NCBI GenBank assembly: GCA_002321305.1
Contig: DCMF01000077.1
Coordinates: 1 to 27,924 of the forward strand
Source of the DNA: Verrucomicrobia bacterium UBA1629
GTDB lineage: Bacteria > Verrucomicrobiota > Kiritimatiellia > RFP12 > UBA1067
DNA length: 27,924 nucleotides
Direction: 5' to 3'
Notes under the pieces: generated by a model
What the model saw: only the letters and a program-made list of their open reading frames with translations
Told to the model about the DNA's origin: nothing
The model's database searches: none
Program-made: the position numbers and the translations under genes
Part shown: positions 21,305-27,924 of the stretch, piece by piece
Numbering within the stretch: the first letter of the stretch is position 1
Layout: each line of letters begins with the position of its first letter

Positions 21305-22558
21305 ATGAAGGTGTGCAAGTTCAAGTTTACGGTTTTGGGCGCTGCGGCGGCCCTTGCGTCCGTCGCGGCGGCGGAGACCATGGATCGTCCGTCCGGCATC
21401 AAGGTCGGCCAGCGCATGACGCTGCGCCCGTACGTCTCGATGTCCGCGACGTACGACTCGAACGTCTTCGGGCGGAACGGGGGCGGCTCCGGCAAGACGG
21501 ACGACGTGATGTGGACGATCAACCCCGGCCTCGGCCTCGACTACCGCGCCGAGAACTGGTCGGTGCTGCTTTCGGCCTACTACAACTACCGCGCCTACTG
21601 CCAGAAGCGCTACTACGACAACTACAACCAGCACTCGTTCGGCGAGACGTTCCGCTGGAACTGGAGCAACTCGAAGGGCGCCGAGAAGGGCTGGTCGCTC
21701 ATGCTCTCGGAGACGTTCTCCCAGATCACGATGGCCGACGACATCTCCATGAGCGACGGGCGCGACTACTCGGCCGACCGTCGCCAGCTGTCCGTGCAGG
21801 GGTCTGTCCAGCGCCGCTTCAACGAGCATTGGCACTCCGAGCTGAGCGCGAGCTACTACAACCTCGACTACATGAACGACACGGACAACGCCTACGCCCT
21901 CTACGGCTGGCAGCGCTGGACGGCGAACTGGAGCGCGGGCTATGCGCCTTCGCGGTGGACGGACTTCCTCGTCAACCTCGGCTATCAGGGCTACGAGCAG
22001 GAGAACGTCTCGAACATGCGCTATTCCCGTGACTCCCAGGGCTTCACGGCGCAGGTCGGCCTCGGCTCCTACGCGACCGAACGCATCTCCTATCGCGCGC
22101 TCGTCGGCTGGAGCCGCTTCGAGTACGCGAACAGCGCGGATTCGGTCGACGGGTTCGTCTACACGCTGTCGGGCAACTGGAAGATCTCCGACACGTGGAA
22201 CACGATGCTCCTCGCGTCGAGCTACTACCAGCCGTCCGAGCGCGAGATGGGTGCGCGTTCGCGCGTGGACTCGGTGAGCTGGGGTCTCGGCAAGTCGCTC
22301 GTGCGCGGCAAGCTGCGCGCGACGCTTGACCTCACCTACCGTCGCGAGACGCAGGAGTACCTCGACTATCCGGACGCCGACTACACGCTGGACACCCTGT
22401 CGGGGCGCGTGGGGCTCGACTACACGCTCAACCGCTTCATGGCCCTCTTCGCCTATGCGGAATACCTCCGCTCGTGGAACGACGAGAGCGACCGGTACTA
22501 TCGCTACGGCGACTATGACCGCTGGCGCGTGACGGGCGGCGTCCGCTTCACGTACTGA
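21305..22558 (+). CDS. Outer-membrane beta-barrel protein of the exopolysaccharide locus
   Basis: A 417-residue protein with a signal peptide (core VLGAAAALASVAAA) and then alternating aromatic and polar strands typical of an outer-membrane barrel: LRPYVSMSATYDSNVFG, NWSVLLSAYYNYRAY, WHSELSASYYNLDYM, TDFLVNLGYQGYE and many more. It ends in WRVTGGVRFTY, a C-terminal aromatic beta-signal for the BAM machinery. It resembles the putative beta-barrel porin-2 family found in exopolysaccharide clusters. The DSNVFG motif after the first strand is typical of that family. AGGGAG (21291-21296) precedes the ATG. A likely role is polymer passage through the outer membrane alongside the short Wza-like lipoprotein. 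This is inference from position. Confidence 0.85.
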   Translation: MKVCKFKFTVLGAAAALASVAAAETMDRPSGIKVGQRMTLRPYVSMSATYDSNVFGRNGGGSGKTDDVMWTINPGLGLDYRAENWSVLLSAYYNYRAYCQKRYYDNYNQHSFGETFRWNWSNSKGAEKGWSLMLSETFSQITMADDISMSDGRDYSADRRQLSVQGSVQRRFNEHWHSELSASYYNLDYMNDTDNAYALYGWQRWTANWSAGYAPSRWTDFLVNLGYQGYEQENVSNMRYSRDSQGFTAQVGLGSYATERISYRALVGWSRFEYANSADSVDGFVYTLSGNWKISDTWNTMLLASSYYQPSEREMGARSRVDSVSWGLGKSLVRGKLRATLDLTYRRETQEYLDYPDADYTLDTLSGRVGLDYTLNRFMALFAYAEYLRSWNDESDRYYRYGDYDRWRVTGGVRFTY

Positions 22559-22562
22559 CGAC

Positions 22563-23954
22563 GTGCAGCAGTTCCTGGCCAAGTACGGATTGGCGGCGCA
22601 TCTTGCCCTTCTGGCGGTCGCGCCGCTCTTCCTATTCCCTTTCTGCGCGGACGCGGCGACCGCCACGGCGCTCCTGTGGCTGACGCTGCTGGCGCTGACG
22701 TGGTGCTTCCTGGCGCCGTCCGTCCGTCGCGGCGAGCGACTGCACACGGCGCGCGCGCGCGTCCTTTCGTCGGTTGCGCGCGATCCGCTCTTCTGGGTTT
22801 CGCTGGCCCTTGCCGCCTTCGCCGGCGGGCGGGCGCTGAACGACGGCGTGCGGATGGCGTATGACGCCGAGAATGCGGCCTGGAGCCTGGCGGCGACGGC
22901 CTTCCCGTATTATCCCGGCTGCACGGAAGGGGCGGGTTTCCTGCCGTTCGCGGTTCTGCTCGCGCTTGTCGCCGTGTTCGTGGCGACGCGGCATGCGCTG
23001 GGGCGTTCCGCGCGCCTGGCCTTTCTCCTGATGGCTGCGGCCGGGGCGGGGCTGGCGGCGGTCGTCCTGCTGGTCGCGGCGCATTTCGGTCAGGCGGCCT
23101 GCGTGCGCCTGACGGCGTTCCCGAACGCGAACGCCTCCTTCGTCGGCGTGGCGTTCGGGCTTCATCTCCTCGGCGGCATCGCCGCGCTGCTGGCGGCGTT
23201 CGAGCGCAAGTGGACGTCCGCGACGCTGCTGGCCCCGCTGTCGGTCGGTGGCACGGCGATGGGGGCTTTCGCCTTTGCGCCGCCGGCGTTCGCCGCGCTC
23301 GCGGCTGTGGCGGGGCTGGCGGTCTTCGGGCTTTCCTTTGTCTTTGCGCTGCGGAATCTCCGCAAGCAGGCCGAGTTCCGTCTGCTCGTCGTCTTCTGCC
23401 TTTCGCTGGCCATCGGCGGGCTGCTGGCGGCGTTCCTGATGCCGGAGGCCGCCCTGTCGGCGCGGCTGGACGCCTTTGCGCGGCGCGCGTTCGTCCCGGA
23501 CGGGTTTCTCGCCTTGCGGCGGACGCTCTCCGACCTCGCGCTGCGCGCCTGGAAGGAGGCGCCGTGGATCGGCACGGGCCTCGGCTCCTTCGGCCTCGAC
23601 ATCCGCTTTCACGCGCTCGCGGCGGACTGGGCGGCCATCCCGCGCGGACAGGCGGCCGTGCCGAACGGCGGCTGGCTACTGCTGGCGGAGCGCGGCATCG
23701 TCGGCGCGGCGCTCTTCGCCCTGCCGCTGGGCTTCCTGGTCTTCACCTACGCGCGTCGGCTTGTCGCCTGGGCGAAAGGCATCAGCCTGCCGCATCCGGC
23801 GTGCCTCCTCGCGCCGCTCGTCCTCGTCCTCCTGGGGCTGGACGCGCTGGTCGACTGTTCCTTCCTGCGGGCGGACGTCCTGCTCGTCGCGTGTGCCGAG
23901 CTGGCGGTCGCCGCCAAGTCATTTCCAACGTTAGAGAAGCATTCGAATGTCTGA
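22563..23954 (+). CDS. O-antigen ligase/Wzy-like polytopic membrane protein
   Basis: A 463-residue inner-membrane protein with about 10-12 hydrophobic segments, probably polymerising or ligating polysaccharide units. The best clue is the large periplasmic loop and following helix: APWIGTGLGSFGLDI, then VPNGGWLLLAERGIVGAALF, which has the order of the Wzy_C domain (PxxGtGxGsF ... PHNxyLqxlaExGixG). The His expected in the PHN motif is absent here (VPNGGW), so the catalytic mechanism is uncertain. It starts with GTG at 22563, 4 bases after the barrel stop with no Shine-Dalgarno, implying translational coupling, and overlaps the kinase gene by 8 bases. Confidence 0.75.
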   Translation: MQQFLAKYGLAAHLALLAVAPLFLFPFCADAATATALLWLTLLALTWCFLAPSVRRGERLHTARARVLSSVARDPLFWVSLALAAFAGGRALNDGVRMAYDAENAAWSLAATAFPYYPGCTEGAGFLPFAVLLALVAVFVATRHALGRSARLAFLLMAAAGAGLAAVVLLVAAHFGQAACVRLTAFPNANASFVGVAFGLHLLGGIAALLAAFERKWTSATLLAPLSVGGTAMGAFAFAPPAFAALAAVAGLAVFGLSFVFALRNLRKQAEFRLLVVFCLSLAIGGLLAAFLMPEAALSARLDAFARRAFVPDGFLALRRTLSDLALRAWKEAPWIGTGLGSFGLDIRFHALAADWAAIPRGQAAVPNGGWLLLAERGIVGAALFALPLGFLVFTYARRLVAWAKGISLPHPACLLAPLVLVLLGLDALVDCSFLRADVLLVACAELAVAAKSFPTLEKHSNV

Positions 23955-26361
23955 CAAACCCATCTATTACGGCGGGCAGGGATCCTCGCCGATGTATTAC
24001 GGCGGACGCAAGCCCATGTACTACGGGGCCGGCAAGAGCTACGGCGCGCCGGCCTATGGCGGCGCCTACGGCGGGAGCTACGGCGGCGATCCGGCGAACG
24101 GCGGCGGCGAGGACGGCTCGGTCGTCGGCACGATCACGCTGAGCCGCATGATCCGCGTCGTCTCGCAGCGGTGGCTCTCCGTCTTCGTCTTCCTCATCGT
24201 CGGCCTGATCGTCGCGTTCGCGGTCTACCGCATCTCCCCGACGATCTACGAGGCGAAGAGCGAGTTCACGATGGACATGCGCCGCACGACGGGCGGGCAG
24301 GGCACGCTGGCCGAGCTGACGCCGGACTACGGCAACACGTATGCCGAGATCTTCAACACGCGCATCTCCGACTGGCGCTCCGAGAAGGTGATCACGAAGG
24401 TCATCCAGCAGTACCGCGCGGGGCGGCCGAACTCGACGGTCACGGACGAGGAGCTGATCGAGGCGCTGGCGGACTCCGAGCTGGAGCTCATCCGCAACTC
24501 GCGCATCATCACGATCTCCGTGCGCTCGCAGTCGCCGGAGCTGTGCGCCGCGCTCGCGAACGCCTATGCGGAGTCGATCGAGGCGTTCACGGACGAGGAG
24601 AACAAGCTGCGCTGCGACAAGGCCGTCTCGCAGATCCACCAGAACGTGGAGCGCAAGCGCCGCGAGGTCGACAAGATCTCCCAGCAGCGGCTTGAGTTCC
24701 GCACGTCCCACAAGGTGGACAACCTGCGCTCGTCGCGCGACACGGTCCAGCAGGGCCTCTCGAAGACGACGGCGGACGTCCTCGCCCTCGAGACGGTCGA
24801 GACGCAGCTCATCGAGTGGGAGAAGATGCTCTCGGCCGTCCAGAAGGATCCCGCGAGCTACGGCAACCTCTCGACGAGCGTGCCGCGCGCCCAGGAGATC
24901 GCCGAGGAGTTCCGCGCCTACCAGGACGCGGAGGGCCAGTACCAGAAGCTGACGTTCACCTTCACCGACAGCCACCCGGAGGTCATCGCCGCGAAGCGCG
25001 CGGTCGAGCTCTCGAAGCAGCGCTTCCTCGACGCGGCGGCCCGCGCGCTCCTGACAGGGCGCTCGACGCTGAAGGTGACGCGCAACCAGCTCGCGAACCT
25101 CCGCCAGAAGCAGGACGACCTCCGCAACGAGCTCTCGTCCCTGGAGCAGCGCATCATCCTCGCCGAGTCGGGGCTCGGGCAGCTGGACGCCGAGTTCGAC
25201 GTCGCGACCCGTGTGCTCGAGGGCCTGATCATGGACGAGAACAAGGCGCGCATCGAGGCGGAGTCCAACAACGAGATCGTCCGCGTCGGGCGTCCGGCCG
25301 GCGTCCCGTCGAAGCCGGTCTTCCCGAACCCCGCGATCATCTTCGGCGCGGGCATCGTCCTCTCGCTCGCGCTCGGCGTCCTCTTCGTGCTGATCATCGA
25401 CAACCTGGAGGACACGGTCGTGAACCTTGCGGACATCGAGGGGCGTCTCGCGCTGAAGGTGCTGGCCGTCCTGCCGCACGTGCGCCGCAAGAAGCGCGAG
25501 GAGGTCGCGAAGTTCCTGATCGAGGACAAGTACTCCCAGTTCTCGGAGGCGGTCGCGGGCCTGCGCAACCTCCTGGACTCGCCGCGCTACGAGGCGCTGT
25601 CGCACTGCCTGCTGGTGATCTCGACCCAGCCGGGCGAGGGCAAGACGATCACCTCGACGTCGCTGGCGATCTCCTACGCCCAGTCGGGACGGCGCACGCT
25701 GCACGTCGACTTCGACCTGCGCCGGCCGCGTCTCGCGCGCATCTGGAACCTCTCGATCGACGAGGCGCACAGCTTCTCGCACGTCCTCCAGGCCGCCGGG
25801 AAGACGACGCCCGACTTCGCGCAGCTCGTCAACAGGACGGAGCAGCCGGGGCTGGACGTGATCGCCTCGCTCGCGCCGGAGGGCGTCTCGCCGGCGACGA
25901 TCTTCGGCTCGTCCGTCGTGCCGGAGTTCTTCAAGTGGGCGCGCGCGAACTACGACCACATCATCGTCGACTCGCCGCCGTACGGCATCGTCGGCGACGT
26001 CGTGTCGCTCTCGGTGCTGGTCGATGCCGTCCTCATCATGTGCTGCCCCGACCGGACGCACTTCAAGCCCATCCAGTACTGCTCGCGCTCGCTCACCGAG
26101 GCGGGGGCGAACATCCTCGGCGCGATCGTCAACGACATCGAGGTCTCGAACGCCCACGCCTTCACGCCGCACGCGCATGGCAGCCACTACGGCAAGTACG
26201 GCTACGGGTACGGCTATGGCTACCAGCCGGAGAAGGCGAAAAAGGACGGGACGCCGACGGCGTCTGCCGCGAAGGAAGACGGACAGAAGGCGGGCGCAGA
26301 TGCGAACGCGCCGCAGGAAGCGCGGCGCGAGGCGCCCAGGGGGTTTTCGGATGACGACTAA
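23947..26361 (+). CDS. Wzc-type chain-length regulator and bacterial tyrosine kinase
   Basis: An 804-residue inner-membrane protein controlling polymer length and export. Order: a cytoplasmic Tyr/Gly-rich N terminus (residues 1-47, ten Tyr, mostly YYGG/YGG), transmembrane segment 1 (about 75-95), a Wzz-type periplasmic domain with long coiled coils (about 225-425), transmembrane segment 2 (about 463-486), and a BY-kinase domain. The kinase has Walker A PGEGKTITS (562-570), Walker A' LHVDFDLRRP (585-594) and Walker B IIVDSPP (672-678). The tail carries the autophosphorylation-type tyrosine cluster HYGKYGYGYGYGY (747-759) and then about 45 charged residues. Tyrosine-rich segments at both cytoplasmic ends are unusual. 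The start overlaps the upstream gene by 8 bases and the end overlaps the next gene by 11. Confidence 0.93.
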   Translation: MSDKPIYYGGQGSSPMYYGGRKPMYYGAGKSYGAPAYGGAYGGSYGGDPANGGGEDGSVVGTITLSRMIRVVSQRWLSVFVFLIVGLIVAFAVYRISPTIYEAKSEFTMDMRRTTGGQGTLAELTPDYGNTYAEIFNTRISDWRSEKVITKVIQQYRAGRPNSTVTDEELIEALADSELELIRNSRIITISVRSQSPELCAALANAYAESIEAFTDEENKLRCDKAVSQIHQNVERKRREVDKISQQRLEFRTSHKVDNLRSSRDTVQQGLSKTTADVLALETVETQLIEWEKMLSAVQKDPASYGNLSTSVPRAQEIAEEFRAYQDAEGQYQKLTFTFTDSHPEVIAAKRAVELSKQRFLDAAARALLTGRSTLKVTRNQLANLRQKQDDLRNELSSLEQRIILAESGLGQLDAEFDVATRVLEGLIMDENKARIEAESNNEIVRVGRPAGVPSKPVFPNPAIIFGAGIVLSLALGVLFVLIIDNLEDTVVNLADIEGRLALKVLAVLPHVRRKKREEVAKFLIEDKYSQFSEAVAGLRNLLDSPRYEALSHCLLVISTQPGEGKTITSTSLAISYAQSGRRTLHVDFDLRRPRLARIWNLSIDEAHSFSHVLQAAGKTTPDFAQLVNRTEQPGLDVIASLAPEGVSPATIFGSSVVPEFFKWARANYDHIIVDSPPYGIVGDVVSLSVLVDAVLIMCCPDRTHFKPIQYCSRSLTEAGANILGAIVNDIEVSNAHAFTPHAHGSHYGKYGYGYGYGYQPEKAKKDGTPTASAAKEDGQKAGADANAPQEARREAPRGFSDDD

Positions 26362-27424
26362 AAGGTGCATCGTGACCGGCGCGGCGGGGTTCATCGGCTC
26401 CGCGCTCGCCCGGCTTCTGCTGAAGGAGACCGACTGCTCGGTTCTCGTCATCGACAAGCTGACCTACGCCGGCGTGCCCGAATCCCTGAAGGAAGTAGGC
26501 CTTGACCCTGTTGACTTGTCGTCCTCGAACCCCCGCCTCACGTTTCTCAAGGCGGACATCTGCGATGCGGCGGCGATGGCGGGGGCCTTTGCGGCGTTCA
26601 AGCCCGACACGATCTTCCACCTCGCGGCCGAATCGCACGTCGACCGCTCGATCGACGGGCCGGACGCCTTCATCCGCACGAACGTCGTCGGCACGGCGAC
26701 GCTGCTGCAGGTCGCGCGCGCGTGGTGGAAGGAACATCCGTCGTTCGTCTTCCAGCACATCTCGACGGACGAGGTCTACGGCTCGCTCGGCGCGACGGGG
26801 CTCTTCACGGAGAAGACGCCGTATGCGCCGCACTCGCCGTATTCGGCTTCGAAGGCGTCGTCCGACCATCTCGTGCGGGCGTGGCACGACACCTACGGCT
26901 TGCCGATCCGCATCACCAACTGCTCGAACAACTACGGACCCTACCACTTCCCCGAAAAGCTCATCCCGCTCGTCATCCTCAACTGTCTCGACGGGAAGCC
27001 GCTGCCGGTCTACGGCAAGGGCGCGAACGTGCGCGACTGGCTCTACGTCGAGGACCACGCGCGCGCGCTGCTGCTCGTGAACGAGAAGGGGCGGGACGGC
27101 GAGACCTACAACGTCGGCGGACACAACGAGCGCACGAACCTCGAGGTCGTGCGGACGATCTGCGCGACATTGGACGAGCTGCGGCCGCGCGCGGACGGCG
27201 CGAAGCACGAGTCGCTCATCACCTACGTGGCCGACCGGCCGGGGCATGACCTGCGCTACGCGATCGACCCGTCGAAGCTGATGAACGAGCTCGGCTGGAG
27301 GCCGCGCGAGAGCTTCGAGACAGGCATCCGCAAGACGGTGCAGTGGTATCTCGACAACGACTGGTGGTGGCGGCCGATTCACGAGGGCCGCTATGCCGGA
27401 CAGCGACTCGGCACGTGCGGTTAA
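26351..27424 (+). CDS. rfbB: dTDP-glucose 4,6-dehydratase, RfbB-like
   Basis: Makes the 4-keto-6-deoxy sugar nucleotide that leads to rhamnose and related sugars for the exopolysaccharide. The ATG at 26351 overlaps the kinase stop by 11 bases and puts the NAD-binding VTGAAGFIGSALA at the N terminus. Longer in-frame extensions lie inside the kinase gene and are rejected. The 357-residue product has the dehydratase-specific STDEVYGSLG (Thr139, Asp140, Glu141), YSASKASSD (Tyr164, Lys168) and NCSNNYGPYHFPEKLIPL. The Asp-Glu pair distinguishes it from simple epimerases. The sequence alone does not fix whether the nucleotide is dTDP or another. No other rhamnose gene is in the window. Confidence 0.9.
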   Translation: MTTKRCIVTGAAGFIGSALARLLLKETDCSVLVIDKLTYAGVPESLKEVGLDPVDLSSSNPRLTFLKADICDAAAMAGAFAAFKPDTIFHLAAESHVDRSIDGPDAFIRTNVVGTATLLQVARAWWKEHPSFVFQHISTDEVYGSLGATGLFTEKTPYAPHSPYSASKASSDHLVRAWHDTYGLPIRITNCSNNYGPYHFPEKLIPLVILNCLDGKPLPVYGKGANVRDWLYVEDHARALLLVNEKGRDGETYNVGGHNERTNLEVVRTICATLDELRPRADGAKHESLITYVADRPGHDLRYAIDPSKLMNELGWRPRESFETGIRKTVQWYLDNDWWWRPIHEGRYAGQRLGTCG

Positions 27425-27479
27425 AGACTTTCTGAATTCCGAACAGACACCCAAACAAATCAACGAAAGGAACACAACC

Positions 27480-27924
27480 ATGAACCTCAACCGTCGTCAT
27501 TTCCTCCTCGGCAGCGCGGCGGCCGCCACGCTCGCCGGCTGCGCCACGAACAAGATGGGGCTGCGTCCGCTCAAGCCGGGCGAGAAGCGCACCGTCGCCC
27601 TGATCGGCATCGGCATTCAGGGCCGCACCGCCCTGCTGCCGCAGTTCCTCAAGCAGAAGAACGTCCGCGTCACGGCCGTCTGCGACTGCGACAAGGTGCG
27701 CTGCGACGACGCGAAGAAGCGCGTCGACGACTTCTACAAGGACGCCTCGTGCAAGACGTACGCCGACTTCCGCGACGTGCTCGCCGACCCGACGATCGAC
27801 GCGGTCTGCATCGCGACGCCCGACCACTGGCATGCCTACATCTCGGTCGAGGCGATGAAGCACGGCAAGGACGTCTACTGCGAGAAGCCGCTGACGTTCT
27901 CCATCGACGAGGCGAAGAAGGTCA
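27480..27924 (+). CDS. Tat-exported Gfo/Idh/MocA-family oxidoreductase lipoprotein (partial)
   Basis: The first 148 residues, cut by the window end. The N terminus has a twin-arginine signal (NRRHFLLGSAAAATLAGC) with a lipobox (LAGC), so it should be exported folded with its cofactor and lipid-anchored. The Rossmann domain follows: VALIGIGIQGRTALL (GxGxxG), then VTAVCDCD, CIATPDHWHAYISVEAMKHG and the family EKPL motif (CEKPLTFS). Such periplasmic sugar or inositol dehydrogenase-like proteins are abundant in Planctomycetota, Verrucomicrobiota and Lentisphaerota. AAAGGAA starting at 27466 gives a normal ribosome site. No promoter is obvious in the 55-base gap, so it may extend the exopolysaccharide transcript. 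The substrate is unknown. Confidence 0.9.
   Translation, partial: MNLNRRHFLLGSAAAATLAGCATNKMGLRPLKPGEKRTVALIGIGIQGRTALLPQFLKQKNVRVTAVCDCDKVRCDDAKKRVDDFYKDASCKTYADFRDVLADPTIDAVCIATPDHWHAYISVEAMKHGKDVYCEKPLTFSIDEAKKV

Noticed and set aside
26024..26350. Upstream in-frame extension of the rfbB-like gene
   Set aside because: Arg/Ser-rich out-of-frame reading of the kinase gene. The NAD-binding motif belongs at the true N terminus encoded from 26351.
23782..26457. 891-codon open frame on the minus strand opposite the kinase gene
   Set aside because: Antisense shadow of a gene whose + strand product has complete Walker motifs and transmembrane segments. No domain is visible in the minus frame.

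Overview
The window is about 28 kb of GC-rich bacterial DNA with 22 complete and 2 partial protein genes, all on the + strand and tightly packed. No gap between genes exceeds about 130 bases, and I see no tRNA, rRNA, CRISPR array, transposase or integrase. Gene content (a sialidase-like/GH43 glycosidase, a Tat-exported Gfo/Idh/MocA lipoprotein, an outer-membrane exopolysaccharide system) suggests a Gram-negative bacterium of the Planctomycetota-Verrucomicrobiota-Lentisphaerota group, perhaps Kiritimatiellae-like. An anaerobic, possibly gut-associated, lifestyle is suggested by the NAD-type class 1B PyrD/PyrK pair and the 2-hydroxyacyl-CoA dehydratase activase. This placement is inference from gene content, not a phylogenetic result.

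Layout. Positions 1-2376: the end of an unknown gene, then an exported two-domain protein (sialidase-like plus GH43). Positions 2494-6502: galE, a cysteine-free protein that looks like a degenerate uracil-DNA glycosylase, pyrK and pyrD (overlapping) and an Rrf2 regulator with a cysteine cluster. Positions 6608-8191: a PutP-type Na+/solute symporter. Positions 8248-15735: one probable operon with an HTH-cupin-acyl-CoA ligase fusion, an activase/2-hydroxyacyl-CoA dehydratase fusion, an NrnA-like DHH phosphoesterase, an ELM1-family protein and an orphan histidine kinase. Positions 15751-19476: a Na+/Ca2+-exchanger-type antiporter, cytidylate kinase, a zinc-ribbon/PTS-EIIA fusion and an exported amidase with a histone-H1-like tail. 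Positions 19567-27924: an exopolysaccharide operon with a Wza-like lipoprotein, an unrecognised exported protein, an outer-membrane beta-barrel, an O-antigen-ligase/Wzy-like membrane protein, a Wzc-type tyrosine kinase, an RfbB-like dehydratase and the start of an oxidoreductase.

Two themes cross gene boundaries. First, promoters are readable as AT-rich islands: extended -10 boxes (TGNTATAAT-like) occur before seven transcription units. Three of them (before 15751, 18571 and 19567) lie so close to the ATG that the mRNA should be leaderless, and those genes have no Shine-Dalgarno. Second, compositionally odd short tracts interrupt conserved genes in frame: a roughly 100-bp imperfect palindrome of ATTCGA units in pyrK, a G-free tandem 21-bp repeat in the acyl-CoA ligase, a T-free tandem 21-bp repeat in the UDG-like gene, a purine-only tract in the antiporter loop, and a G-free tract directly before cmk. 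These tracts, the fusion proteins and the double-ended tyrosine-rich kinase are the best candidates for undescribed biology here.
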